Assembly (NCBI GenBank): GCA_965214235.1
Contig: CBDCBH010000003.1
Span: 1,674,001-1,738,000 of the forward strand
Direction of reading: 5' to 3'
DNA: 64,000 bases
Source: Ilyomonas sp965214235
GTDB taxonomy: Bacteria > Bacteroidota > Bacteroidia > Chitinophagales > Chitinophagaceae
Shown here piece by piece: positions 9,537 through 18,391 of this stretch (positions are counted from its first letter, which is position 1; each line of letters begins with the position of its first letter). The notes under the pieces are model-generated. The model worked only from the letters and a program-made list of their open reading frames with translations. It had not been told where the DNA came from and did no database searches. The position numbers were made by a program, and so were the translations under genes.

Positions 9537-9684
9537 CGCGATGTTTTTAATCGAGTTTATTTCTGCACGGTAAACAATATTGAAAAGCCGTATTGATGCT
9601 GGTAATCAACAACCAACACTCTGTTCAACACCAAATTAACATTCCTTCATAAGCATTACACTTTTCCTTTTTTAGCCTAACCAA

Positions 9685-9692
9685 TATCTTTG
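9685..9692 (+). promoter_or_regulatory. Perfect TAnnTTTG -7 box, 5 nt from the ATG
   Basis: TATCTTTG ends 5 nt before the ATG at 9698. If the box is used, transcription would begin at or next to the start codon, giving a leaderless or nearly leaderless mRNA. Confidence 0.55.
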
Positions 9693-9697
9693 TTTTC

Positions 9698-10339
9698 ATG
9701 ATAAATTTTGTTCCGATTTTTCCATTGGAAATTGTGGTATATCCGGGCGAGCAATTGAATCTTCACATCTTTGAAGAACGTTACAAACAACTGATTACAG
9801 AATGTATTGCCGAAAAAAAACCGTTTGGTATTCCGGCTGTTTTAAAAAATAATGTAGCGGAAATAGGAACGCTGGTAGAGATAACCGAAGTAGCCGCCGT
9901 GCACCAGGATGGCAAGATGGACATCCGCACAAGCGGCACTCATGTATTTCGTATTTTAGAAGTAATTAAAAACGTTCCCGATAAATTATACAGCGGCGCC
10001 ATTGTAGATTATCCTTCCAACAACAATGCTGTGCAAAGCCGGATAATGAAGCGTGTAATTGTGGGCTTGCGCGAGCTGCACAAACTTTTAAAAGTGAATA
10101 AAGACTTTAAAAAGCCGGATGAAGAACTGCGCAGTTACGACATTGCGCATCATGCCGGATTATCTTTACAGGAAGAATATGAATTGCTGGGTTTGCTGCG
10201 CGAAGATCAGCGATTGGAATATTTAAAACGTCATTTAAAAAAGGTATTGCCTGTTGTGATGGGCGCTGAAATGCTGAAAGAAAGGGTGAAACTGAACGGA
10301 CACTTTAAAGAGCTGAAGGGTTTTGATTTAAACCTTTAA
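9698..10339 (+). CDS. Lon N-terminal substrate-binding domain protein
   Basis: A 213-residue protein that matches only the N-terminal (LON/PUA-like) domain of Lon protease, starting with FVPIFPLEIVVYPGEQLNLHIFEERY-type sequence (described here by its key residues: FPLEIVVYPGE and IFEERY). No AAA+ or protease domain follows, so it is a stand-alone domain protein of the YcaN/LonB-N type. Role is unknown; substrate binding or an adaptor function is inferred from the family. The start is fixed by the -7 box 5 nt upstream. Confidence 0.85.
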   Translation: MINFVPIFPLEIVVYPGEQLNLHIFEERYKQLITECIAEKKPFGIPAVLKNNVAEIGTLVEITEVAAVHQDGKMDIRTSGTHVFRILEVIKNVPDKLYSGAIVDYPSNNNAVQSRIMKRVIVGLRELHKLLKVNKDFKKPDEELRSYDIAHHAGLSLQEEYELLGLLREDQRLEYLKRHLKKVLPVVMGAEMLKERVKLNGHFKELKGFDLNL

Positions 10340-10408
10340 GATTGCAGAATTTGCTGCATTGTTATTTCGCGCCATTTTATTCTTCTAATTTAGCCTCTGA
10401 AACAGGAT

Positions 10409-11134
10409 ATGAAAACAACGCTTTGTTTTGATTTTGGCAATACGCGGCTAAAGTGCGCTATTTTTTATGGTAACGAATTGAGTGAAGTAATGGTACTGGA
10501 AAACGATGCAGCAGATACCATTGATAAACTGTTGCAGCAATACCATCCGGCTAAAAGCATTTTATCTTCAGTTATCAATCATTCGCCCGAAATAGAAAAC
10601 TTATTAGCACGCGAAACTTTGTTTCATAAATTATCTTACCAAAGCGGCTTGCCTTTTACAACGCCGGTTGGTAAGCCCGAAACCATTGGTGCCGACAGGT
10701 TAGCTTTAGCCGCTGCCGCCGTTGCCTTTTACCCGCACAAACACAACCTTGTTATTGCATTGGGTTCGTGCATTACGTTTAATTTTATTAATATTTTCGG
10801 CGAGTTTTTAGGCGGCTCTATTTCGCCCGGTTTAGAAATGCGTTTTAAAGCCATGCACCATTATACGGCTTTGCTTCCCATGGTTGAACCCGACTGGAAC
10901 TTCCCGTTAATCGGCTACGATACGCGCACTAATTTATTAAGTGGTGTGATATTAGGAATGAGCAAAGAAATTGATGGTATTGTTAATGAATACAACAAAA
11001 AATACAACCACCTGAATGTGCATATTACGGGTGGAAACACAGCTTTGTTTTTACCGCATTTACAAAACAAAACAATAGCTGACGCTAACTTTTTATACAA
11101 AGGTTTGTATGCCATTAGCGAAGCCAATCAATAA
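10409..11134 (+). CDS. coaX: Type III pantothenate kinase
   Basis: Catalyses the first step of coenzyme A synthesis, phosphorylation of pantothenate. The 241-residue protein has the ASKHA phosphate-binding motif DFGNTRLKCA at the N-terminus (residues 7-16), GADRLALAAAA in the middle (pantothenate site) and GGSISPGLEMR, all diagnostic of the CoaX type. Length matches the family. It ends 8 bp before the lptC-like gene, suggesting one operon. Confidence 0.95.
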   Translation: MKTTLCFDFGNTRLKCAIFYGNELSEVMVLENDAADTIDKLLQQYHPAKSILSSVINHSPEIENLLARETLFHKLSYQSGLPFTTPVGKPETIGADRLALAAAAVAFYPHKHNLVIALGSCITFNFINIFGEFLGGSISPGLEMRFKAMHHYTALLPMVEPDWNFPLIGYDTRTNLLSGVILGMSKEIDGIVNEYNKKYNHLNVHITGGNTALFLPHLQNKTIADANFLYKGLYAISEANQ

Positions 11135-11142
11135 AAGTAAAA

Positions 11143-11763
11143 ATGAAAAATTTAAAAGAAAAACAGCCTGTTATTACTAATAAAAACAAACCATTTTCAT
11201 TTTTACTTCTTACTTTTTTTTTATCACTTTTATTCTGCTGCTTAGTGGTTGGCTCATGCGAAAATGACATTCGTCAGGTGCAGGCGTTAAGCCAAAAAAA
11301 AACCAGTGTTGACCAGGTAATTAATGTGGAAAGCTATTTAAGCGAAGATGCAAAAATGAAAGCCAAACTTACTGCGCCATTAATGTTGCGAACGCAGGCA
11401 GATACACCCTTTGCCGAGTTTCCGAAAACATTGCATGTTGATTTTTATAACGATAGCACCAAGGTGGAAAGCCAGTTGTTTGCAAAGTATGGACGATACA
11501 TGGAAAAACAAAGCAAAGTGCTGCTGCGCGATAGCGTGGTGGTGTACAATGTAAAAGGCGATACCATGCGCACCAACGAGCTTTGGTGGGACCAGAATGC
11601 GCAAAACTTTTATACTGATAAACCGGTTTACATTCATCAGCCCAATGGCAATATTATTAACTCAATTGGTATGAAGGCGAGCCAGGATTTGAACGATGTT
11701 CAGTTGTTTAAAATACAACCCACCACGTTTTTGTATGTGGCCGATTCAACAATGCCACAATAG
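11143..11763 (+). CDS. lptC: LPS export periplasmic protein LptC-like lipoprotein
   Basis: Bridges inner-membrane LptBFG to the periplasmic LptA chain during lipopolysaccharide export. The 206-residue protein has a hydrophobic N-terminal segment (about 20-38) ending in a lipobox-like VVGSC, then an LptC-type beta-jellyroll with repeating short strands (ESYLSEDAKMKAKLTAPLML and FYNDSTKVESQLFAKYGRYM). Bacteroidetes LptC proteins are often lipoproteins. Adjacent glycosyltransferases support a role in the LPS pathway. Confidence 0.82.
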   Translation: MKNLKEKQPVITNKNKPFSFLLLTFFLSLLFCCLVVGSCENDIRQVQALSQKKTSVDQVINVESYLSEDAKMKAKLTAPLMLRTQADTPFAEFPKTLHVDFYNDSTKVESQLFAKYGRYMEKQSKVLLRDSVVVYNVKGDTMRTNELWWDQNAQNFYTDKPVYIHQPNGNIINSIGMKASQDLNDVQLFKIQPTTFLYVADSTMPQ

Positions 11764-11783
11764 GCTTTATAAACACCAGCAAG

Positions 11784-12956
11784 ATGTTTCGTTTTATCAG
11801 TGTGCTTCAACGCAAGCGGCGTTTCAGAAAAGATGAGCAGCAAACGCTCCTTTTGTTTCATCATCATACCAAAACCATTGAAACACTGCCTTCTTACCAG
11901 GTTCAACAAAAAAAATTATTGATTATCCGGCTGGATGATATTGGCGATTATCTTCTTTTCAGAAATACATTACCGGCTTATAAACAATCAGCGCGATGGA
12001 AAGATTTTCACATCACTTTATTGGGCAATGAAGCATGGAAAGAATGGTTTGCATTGTGGGATCAATCAACCGTTGATGAAGCCATTTGGGTAAATAAAAA
12101 AGAGTATTTGCAAAACGATCATTACAAGCAACAACTATGGCTGCAATTGAGGCAGGAAGGATACGAAGCAGTAATTTGCCCATCGTTTACACGACCCATT
12201 TTGTTAGACGATTTGTGCAGATTAGCAACCGGCGCTGCAACCGCAATTGGCTTTGATAACTTTACGCCGCACAAGCAATGGAAAGAAACATCAGATGAGT
12301 TGTATTCCGAATTGTTTCAACCGGAAATGGTAACGCATGAATTTTTCATCAACCAGCAATTTGCCGGATGGTGTTGCGGCGTGCAATTGAATTTGCAACG
12401 ACCTTTTGTTTTTGCTGCAAAAAAAACTACCTGCCAATCTTACATTGCCTGCTTCATGGGTGCTTCAACCAAAAGCCGGCGATGGACGAAAAAAAGATGG
12501 ATAGAATTGGTTCATCTTATCAATCAAAACTATTCTCTTTCAACCAAAATAATTGGCATTGCTGATCAGAAAAAAGAAGCAATTGAAATTGCGGCAAAAA
12601 CAAAAGCAAAAGCTGTTACAAACACTTCGCTAACGGATGTAATTGACGTAGTTAACAACGCAGCTTTGGTGATTGCCAACGATACCATGATGGCGCATTT
12701 AGCTGTATCGTGCAACGTGCCGTTGGTTATTGTTTCGGGCGGAAATAATTTTACGCGCTTTACCGTTTACGAGGAAGCCGGTGTTAAGAATGTTTGTGCT
12801 GTTTATCCTGATTTGGTTAATAAAAAAAGAAAAACATCGGGCGATGCGGCTTTGCATAACCACATTGTGATAACGGCAGATATGGCATCCATCAAAGCAA
12901 CTAAAGTGCTGGCAGCCGTAAAGAAATTGTTGCAAAAACAAACTCTATCGTCATAA
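11784..12956 (+). CDS. Glycosyltransferase family 9 (heptosyltransferase-like)
   Basis: Probably transfers a sugar, such as a heptose, to the LPS core in the cytoplasm. The 390-residue protein has the GT9 N-terminal motif IIRLDDIGDYLLFRNTLP (about 47-64) and the C-terminal nucleotide-sugar region with NDTMMAHLAVSCNVP. An N-terminal basic extension of about 40 residues (RKRRFRKDEQ) precedes the fold. It lies 20 bp after lptC and 2 bp before the next glycosyltransferase, so the three form one transcription unit. Confidence 0.88.
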   Translation: MFRFISVLQRKRRFRKDEQQTLLLFHHHTKTIETLPSYQVQQKKLLIIRLDDIGDYLLFRNTLPAYKQSARWKDFHITLLGNEAWKEWFALWDQSTVDEAIWVNKKEYLQNDHYKQQLWLQLRQEGYEAVICPSFTRPILLDDLCRLATGAATAIGFDNFTPHKQWKETSDELYSELFQPEMVTHEFFINQQFAGWCCGVQLNLQRPFVFAAKKTTCQSYIACFMGASTKSRRWTKKRWIELVHLINQNYSLSTKIIGIADQKKEAIEIAAKTKAKAVTNTSLTDVIDVVNNAALVIANDTMMAHLAVSCNVPLVIVSGGNNFTRFTVYEEAGVKNVCAVYPDLVNKKRKTSGDAALHNHIVITADMASIKATKVLAAVKKLLQKQTLSS

Positions 12957-12958
12957 AC

Positions 12959-13942
12959 ATGAGTGAACAAAGCCATTTTCCATTGGTATCTATAGTGCTT
13001 GCCACTTACAATGGCGAACCATATTTGCGTGAGCAATTGGATTCTATTTTAGCTCAAACTTATCCCAACATTGAAGTGATTGCGGTTGACGATAGAAGTA
13101 CCGATAACACTGTAAACATCTTGCAGGAATATGCTGATAACTACCCAAACATAAAGGTGTTTGTAAACGAAACCAACCTTGGTTTTATTAAGAATTTTGA
13201 GCGTGGCTGCAGCTTATCAACAGGCGAATACATTGCGCTTTGCGATCAGGACGATTATTGGCTGCCCGATAAAATAAAACGCAAGGTTGAAAGTATTGGC
13301 GTTCATGCTATGATTTATTGCGATTCGGAAATTTGCGATGACAAGCTGCAAAAGAGCGGTAAAAAGATATCTGATATTGTAGTTTGCAAAAATTGGTATA
13401 GCTGTTTGGAATATGCTGTGTTTGCCAGAATTTACGGGAACACATTATTGTTCAAACGCACCTTGTTTGAAAAGGCCTGCCCGTTTTTAGAAGTAATACC
13501 TCATGACTGGTGGCTTGCTTTTAATGCAACATTACAGGGTGGGTTTACATTTTTACCGGAACCACTTGTAAGTTATAGACAACATAACAACAACTTGTAT
13601 GGTATAGTTGACAGAAAAAAAATAATGAAAGAAGAAACTGCATCTTTAATTGCAATGCAAGCAAAACAAAGCCCATTAAGAAAAAACGAACGTAAAGAGG
13701 AAAGCTATAATAAGATACGAAAGCGTATTCAAACATTTAATAGCCAATGTCCTTCGTCTTTTCAAAAAGAAAAACAAGTGTTGCATCAACTAAACAAAAG
13801 CTATCAGAGCTTTTCTTTTACTAACAATTGCCAGCGGATGCTTCTTTTTTTTCAACATTATAAATTGCTCTTAGCTACAAAAAAGAGGTCCCGGATCCGT
13901 AAATATTTATTTTGTTTTAAAATGTTTGCCACCATTAAATAA
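12959..13942 (+). CDS. Glycosyltransferase family 2
   Basis: Inverting GT-A glycosyltransferase, probably acting on cell-surface polysaccharide or LPS. The 327-residue protein shows the GT2 start VSIVLATYNGEPYLREQLDS, the DDRSTDNT nucleotide-sugar site (about 40-47), the DXD-like CDQDDYWLPDK (about 93-103) and PHDWWLAFNA, all typical of rhamnosyl- or galactosyltransferase-like family members. The last 80 residues are Lys/Gln-rich. Its 3' end overlaps the convergent gene at 13935 by 8 bp. Confidence 0.9.
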   Translation: MSEQSHFPLVSIVLATYNGEPYLREQLDSILAQTYPNIEVIAVDDRSTDNTVNILQEYADNYPNIKVFVNETNLGFIKNFERGCSLSTGEYIALCDQDDYWLPDKIKRKVESIGVHAMIYCDSEICDDKLQKSGKKISDIVVCKNWYSCLEYAVFARIYGNTLLFKRTLFEKACPFLEVIPHDWWLAFNATLQGGFTFLPEPLVSYRQHNNNLYGIVDRKKIMKEETASLIAMQAKQSPLRKNERKEESYNKIRKRIQTFNSQCPSSFQKEKQVLHQLNKSYQSFSFTNNCQRMLLFFQHYKLLLATKKRSRIRKYLFCFKMFATIK

Positions 13943-14969
13943 CATCAGCAGCAGAATCTTCTATTGCGGCTTTTATTCGTGCTGGCGTTATACTTTGCAA
14001 ACAGGTGCATTGGCTGGTATCGGTTGCCGTACAATTGCCGCAAACACCATCAGCAATAAACGTATGCGCATGTTTGCCAATGGGTCCCCAGCGCCCGGCA
14101 TCAATAGGTCGTAACGGCACATACAAACCAAACGCGTGAATGCCAACTGCAGCCGCCATGTGTAACGGGCCCGTACTGCAAGCGACAAGGCCATTGCATT
14201 TACTAATAAAAGAAAGAAACTGCGCCAGCGGCATTAAGCCAACAAGATTAGTAACGCGGTTGCCTACTTCATCAAACAAAGGTTGCAATGCTTCTCTTTC
14301 AGTTTCGGTTCCCGATACAAAAATGTTGTATCGCGAGGTATCCAATTCTTTTATTGATTGAATGTAATTGGCAAGGCTCCATTCTCTTGCATTGCCTCTC
14401 GATTTTGGATGAAGAATGAGGTTATATTTTTCTTTTTTAATAAGCCCATTGTATTTTTCTTCCAAAGGTTGTAAGTGGTTTAAACCATACAAATCCGATA
14501 TTGCAGTAAAAGAAAACGGTTTATTAATACCAAAAGGCTTGAGTAGTTTTAAATTAAGTTGCGCTTCATGCAGGTTCGATTTTTTTCTGCTTAAAAAAAT
14601 CAAGCTGTTGCAGGTAAACCAATGATACAAACGGTTGGCAACGCCTATCCGCAATGGAATGTGTAACGCTTTGGCGCGTTTTGCAATGTACGATTCGGGC
14701 TTTACATGAACGATGGCTTGCGGCGTTTCGCCTTTGATGGTAATATTGCTGTTCATAAAATCGTCAACCGCAATAAAAGCATCTACATAACTGCAGGCGT
14801 CCACAATGGCTTTGGTATAAGGTTTCCCTAAAACAGCAATGGTAATGTTAGCAAATTTCTCTTTCAGCACTTTTGCCATGGGCAGCGTTAGTGCCATATC
14901 GCCAATGCTATCGGTGCGGCTAAGAATTATGTTTTGTAGTTGTTTCAATGGTGAGCGTAGTACAAGCAA
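13935..14969 (-). CDS. Glycosyltransferase family 9
   Basis: Second GT9 enzyme of the locus, likely for LPS core assembly. It has the N-terminal ILSRTDSIGDMALTLPMAK and the C-terminal CSTGPLHMAAAVG with the pyrophosphate-contacting Gly/Pro residues. The annotated start is TTG at 14969 because no ATG precedes the conserved N-terminal strand; another TTG lies about 20 bp inside. It is convergent with, and overlaps by 8 bp, the GT2 gene. A Cys-rich C-terminal segment (CGNCTATDTSQCTC) might bind metal or form disulfides. Confidence 0.87.
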   Translation of the reverse strand: MLVLRSPLKQLQNIILSRTDSIGDMALTLPMAKVLKEKFANITIAVLGKPYTKAIVDACSYVDAFIAVDDFMNSNITIKGETPQAIVHVKPESYIAKRAKALHIPLRIGVANRLYHWFTCNSLIFLSRKKSNLHEAQLNLKLLKPFGINKPFSFTAISDLYGLNHLQPLEEKYNGLIKKEKYNLILHPKSRGNAREWSLANYIQSIKELDTSRYNIFVSGTETEREALQPLFDEVGNRVTNLVGLMPLAQFLSFISKCNGLVACSTGPLHMAAAVGIHAFGLYVPLRPIDAGRWGPIGKHAHTFIADGVCGNCTATDTSQCTCLQSITPARIKAAIEDSAADVI

Positions 14970-14990
14970 ATAAACGCGATAAAAATAAGA

Positions 14991-15017
14991 AAGCCGCAGC
15001 TATTAAAACTGCGGCTT
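14991..15017. terminator. Stem-loop terminator
   Basis: Perfect 9-bp stem AAGCCGCAG / CTGCGGCTT with a 9-nt loop. On the minus strand it is followed by a T-rich stretch. It lies downstream of the small exported-protein gene (15077-15247) and upstream of the GT9 gene. Confidence 0.7.
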
Positions 15018-15076
15018 AAAAATGTTAGAAACTACTTTTAGCGCTAAAATAAAAAGAAAAATTATTGCCTGTTGTT

Positions 15077-15247
15077 TTAAGCAGGCTTCTTAGTTTTCAT
15101 TTTCATTGTTGAATCGCCTTTCATCGTTTTTGTCTTCATAGTTTTGTGATGCATTGAATGATGCATAGAAGTATCTGTACCAGTTTGTGCAAAACTTGCA
15201 GAGGCGATAACCACGGTAGCAACTAAAAGGGCAAAAATCTTTTTCAT
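15077..15247 (-). CDS. Small exported His/Met/Lys-rich protein
   Basis: A 56-residue protein with a clear Sec signal peptide (MKKIFALLVATVVIASASFA, cleavage before QTG) and a mature tail of about 35 residues made almost only of His, Met, Lys, Thr, Asp and Ser, including MHHSMHHKTMK and MKMKTKK. The ATG at 15247 is preferred over an upstream start because it begins exactly at the signal peptide. The His/Met clusters suggest metal binding (for example copper) in the periplasm, but this is inference; no family was recognised. Confidence 0.7.
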   Translation of the reverse strand: MKKIFALLVATVVIASASFAQTGTDTSMHHSMHHKTMKTKTMKGDSTMKMKTKKPA

Positions 15248-15348
15248 AGTTTTAATGTTTGCATTTATAGACCACAAATTTTGCCACAAGTACAGAACAA
15301 TACAAATATTTTTTTTGCTTTAGCATTTCTTTAGCATAATATAAGAAA

Positions 15349-16623
15349 TTACAACTCAGGATAAAGCGGAAAATCGCTCATAAAATCATTCACTTTTGTT
15401 TTTACTTCATTTATCAGGCGGCTGCTATCTGCATTCATCAGCACTTCATCAATATAATTTACAATCAGGGGCATGTGCTCTTCTTTCATATCCCGGGTAG
15501 TGATTGCCGGCACGCCAATACGAATGCCTGAAGTAACAAATGCGCTTTTATCATCAAACGGAACCATGTTTTTATTTACGGTAATATCAGCTTCGCCTAA
15601 TATCTGTTCTGCCTTTTTGCCCGTGATATTTTTGTTGCGCAAATCTATCAGCATTAAATGATTGTCAGTACCGTTGCTAATGAGGCTGTAACCTTTATCC
15701 ACAAAGGATTTCGCCATAGCTTGCGCGTTTTTTATAATTTGCTGTGCATACGTTGTAAATTCATCGCTTAGTATCTCACCAAAAGCAACGGCTTTGGCAG
15801 CAATAACATGTTCCAATGGACCGCCCTGCGTACCTGGAAACACAGCTAAATCAATCAGTTTGCTCATCATTTGCACATTGCCTTTGTTATCTTTTATACC
15901 AAATGGGTTTTCAAAATCTTTCCCAATCATAATGATGCCGCCACGCGGTCCGCGTAAGGTTTTGTGCGTGGTAGAAGTAATAATATGGCAATGCTTAAAA
16001 GGAGAATTGAGCAAGCCTTTGGCAATTAAACCTGCCGGATGAGCAATGTCTGCCATTATCAACGCTCCCACTTCATCAGCCACTGCGCGGATGCGGGCAT
16101 AATCCCAATCGCGACTGTAAGCACTGGCTCCGCAATAAATTAGTTTTGGTTTGTTTTTACGCGCTTTTTCTTCCAGCATTTCATAGTCAACAATCCCTTC
16201 TTTGGTTACGCCATAAAACTCGGCGTGATACAACTTGCCGCTATAATTTACCGGCGAGCCATGCGTAAGATGACCGCCCATGCTTAAATCCAACCCCAAC
16301 GTTACATCGCCTGGTTTCAACACCGCCAAAGCTACAGCCGCATTGGCTTGCGCTCCGCTGTGTGGTTGCACGTTGGCATATTCAATATTAAAAATTTGTT
16401 TTAAACGATCAATAGCTAATTGTTCACTTTCGTCCACCACTTCGCAGCCACCGTAGTAGCGTCTGCCGGGATAGCCTTCCGCATATTTGTTGGTCATTAC
16501 GCTGCCCATTGCCTGCATCACTTGCAATGAAGTAAAGTTTTCGGAAGCGATGAGTTCAAGGCCGCGGCGCTGGCGTTCTAATTCTTTATGAATAAGGTTG
16601 AAAAGTTGTGTGTCTCTTTGCAT
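15349..16623 (-). CDS. glyA: Serine hydroxymethyltransferase
   Basis: PLP enzyme that interconverts serine and glycine and loads one-carbon units on tetrahydrofolate. The 424-residue protein has LIASENF (24-30), the conserved KYAEGYPGRRYYGG (46-59), the PLP phosphate region QPHSGAQAN (86-94) and the Schiff-base Lys221 in STTHKTLRGPRGG. Length matches the family. A perfect -7 box TACTTTTG lies 19 nt upstream. Its 3' part contains the 12-mer TTTGTTTTTACT by coding chance (15395-15406). Confidence 0.98.
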   Translation of the reverse strand: MQRDTQLFNLIHKELERQRRGLELIASENFTSLQVMQAMGSVMTNKYAEGYPGRRYYGGCEVVDESEQLAIDRLKQIFNIEYANVQPHSGAQANAAVALAVLKPGDVTLGLDLSMGGHLTHGSPVNYSGKLYHAEFYGVTKEGIVDYEMLEEKARKNKPKLIYCGASAYSRDWDYARIRAVADEVGALIMADIAHPAGLIAKGLLNSPFKHCHIITSTTHKTLRGPRGGIIMIGKDFENPFGIKDNKGNVQMMSKLIDLAVFPGTQGGPLEHVIAAKAVAFGEILSDEFTTYAQQIIKNAQAMAKSFVDKGYSLISNGTDNHLMLIDLRNKNITGKKAEQILGEADITVNKNMVPFDDKSAFVTSGIRIGVPAITTRDMKEEHMPLIVNYIDEVLMNADSSRLINEVKTKVNDFMSDFPLYPEL

Positions 16624-16642
16624 GAGAAGAAAAATTAGGCTG

Positions 16643-16650
16643 CAAAAGTA
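16643..16650 (-). promoter_or_regulatory. -7 box of glyA
   Basis: On the minus strand this reads TACTTTTG, a full match to TAnnTTTG, 19 nt before the glyA ATG at 16623. Confidence 0.55.
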
Positions 16651-16677
16651 GGAGAAATGAAGGTTGGGAAGTAACAG

Positions 16678-18285
16678 TTATGAGTTTATAATACTTTCAA
16701 TTTTATTTCGAAACCAGTTTGTTGAAACCAGTTTTTCTTGAGTTAAATTAAAGCCTGCCAAAAGTTCTGCTGTAAACCATTTTTTCATACTAAAATATTT
16801 GTAAAAAGCTTCAAAATCATCGCTGCTTAAATCATCTGCAATAGAGTTGGAATCTCCGTCTTTAATATTATCCGTTTTAAATTCTTCATACCGCTGTCGT
16901 GAGGAATCTAACGATGATAAGATGTATCGAAGCTTATTATTCTTCTGTTCGGTTATATTCTGAATGTATTCGTTTTTATCAAAGCCTGTCAATACCAATT
17001 CTTCAAAATTATCAGGATGATATAAGTAGTTTTCGAAGCAATAATATTGCAAAATATGATGCTTGGAATACAGCTTTTTAAGCTTATTTATTTCGGTATC
17101 ACTTATGAAATCTCTGTCCCGCAAAGATTCACCACGTGGATCTCGTTTTACGGTCAGAAAAATATCGGTTGCATTGTTCTTACCTACAAAAATAGCATCT
17201 GGTATCTTTAATAAGTTGTAGTACTCATCGTTTTTATTTTCACAAAAAATCAGTCGCTTATTGTTTAGAATATCAAACAACATTGCTTTCGGTATAGCAA
17301 TATCATATACATCAAGGCTCTCTTTCGATTCCGGCAACAATGTTTGTGGCGCATCAAAATCACGCAAATCAAAATCAATAATAGCTGCCTGTTCGCTTTT
17401 TCTTGCATAATCTATGAAACCTAAGGCATGGCTTGCTGTCCACAACTGCGCATTACTAGGTATCCATACGTTTACAATTTCTTCCAGCAATCTGTATTGT
17501 AACGATGTATTCAAATGGCAATCCATTTCATCAATAAAAATAATGGCGTCATCATAATAGTCTTTTCTTACAATAAAGTTCAAAAGTAAAATGACAACTT
17601 GTTTTTCACCATGACTTTACAAATCATAATTGATCTTTGAAGCTCCTTTTCTAAAAATTAATTTACCACTTGAATTAGGAGTAGCATTTTGATATTCTGC
17701 AATCTGTATTGTGGTTTCATCAGTACCACCAAATATGCGAATCAATGAAGTATTTAGTGGTTCGATAGATTGTCTAAAAATTTTTAATGTATCAGCAGAT
17801 TGACCTTTAAAAATTGGCTCACGCAAAGCATTGTCTATATTTTGCATGTATATAAACACGTCATTATTAAAACGGGTATCAGCATCGATTAATGACAATG
17901 GCGCATCATCATTATTTGAAACAATATCAGGATTGGCTTGATTGGAAATTCTAGGAACAATCCGAATACTGCTTCTTCCAATTATCTTTTTAATATTGAT
18001 TTTATCACCATAAATTTTCTCATCAGAGTTGATAGAGATCCCTTCTTCACCTAATTCAATACGTATATAAAATGATTCGAGGTTCTTAGAATAATATTCA
18101 TTACTAATTTTATTTACTCCTCCACGATTAGCTTTTCCCAAATAATCAAATGCATCAAATACCGACGACTTTCCTGAACCATTTGCACCAATCAGCAGCA
18201 CCAGTTTTGCTTCTTCTGGTATCTGGTCAATCGTTAAATCAGTAAACCGCTTAAAGTTTTGCAAATGAACTTTTGTAATTCTCAT
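16678..18285 (-). pseudogene. OLD/DUF4435-like AAA ATPase broken by one in-frame stop
   Basis: Reads as one ABC-type AAA ATPase of about 535 codons with a single TAA at 17617-17619 and no frameshift. The N-terminal half (ATG at 18285, MRITKVHLQNFKRF) has Walker A LIGANGSGKSS. The stop lies directly before the ABC signature SHGEKQVV. Then come Walker B AIIFIDEMDCHL, the switch His in WTASHA, and a C-terminal part with LIFCENKND, DRDF and CFENYL that resembles a DUF4435/TOPRIM-like nuclease region. TTA (Leu) to TAA is a one-base change, as Leu is common before this signature. The second half has no good start codon. Proteins of this build occur in OLD and PARIS-type phage defence; that link is inference. 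Confidence 0.75.
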
Positions 18286-18337
18286 AACTGCAAAGTTGAA
18301 GTATTCATAATTATGTTTCACTCCTATAAAGCATAAT

Positions 18338-18366
18338 AAAAAAGCCATTCTTTTAGAACGGCTTTT
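18338..18366. terminator. Terminator after the DUF1501 gene
   Basis: Stem AAAAGCC-A-TTC / GAA-C-GGCTTTT with a T-rich loop and one mismatch. It lies just downstream of the DUF1501 stop on the minus strand and upstream of the ATPase pseudogene start. Confidence 0.6.
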
Positions 18367-18391
18367 GTTTATCAGTTTACAAAAGTGCTAA

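Noticed and set aside
15395..15406. Tenth copy of TTTGTTTTTACT as a regulatory site
   Set aside because: It is inside glyA and encodes a Val-Lys-Thr-Lys stretch, so it can be coding chance.
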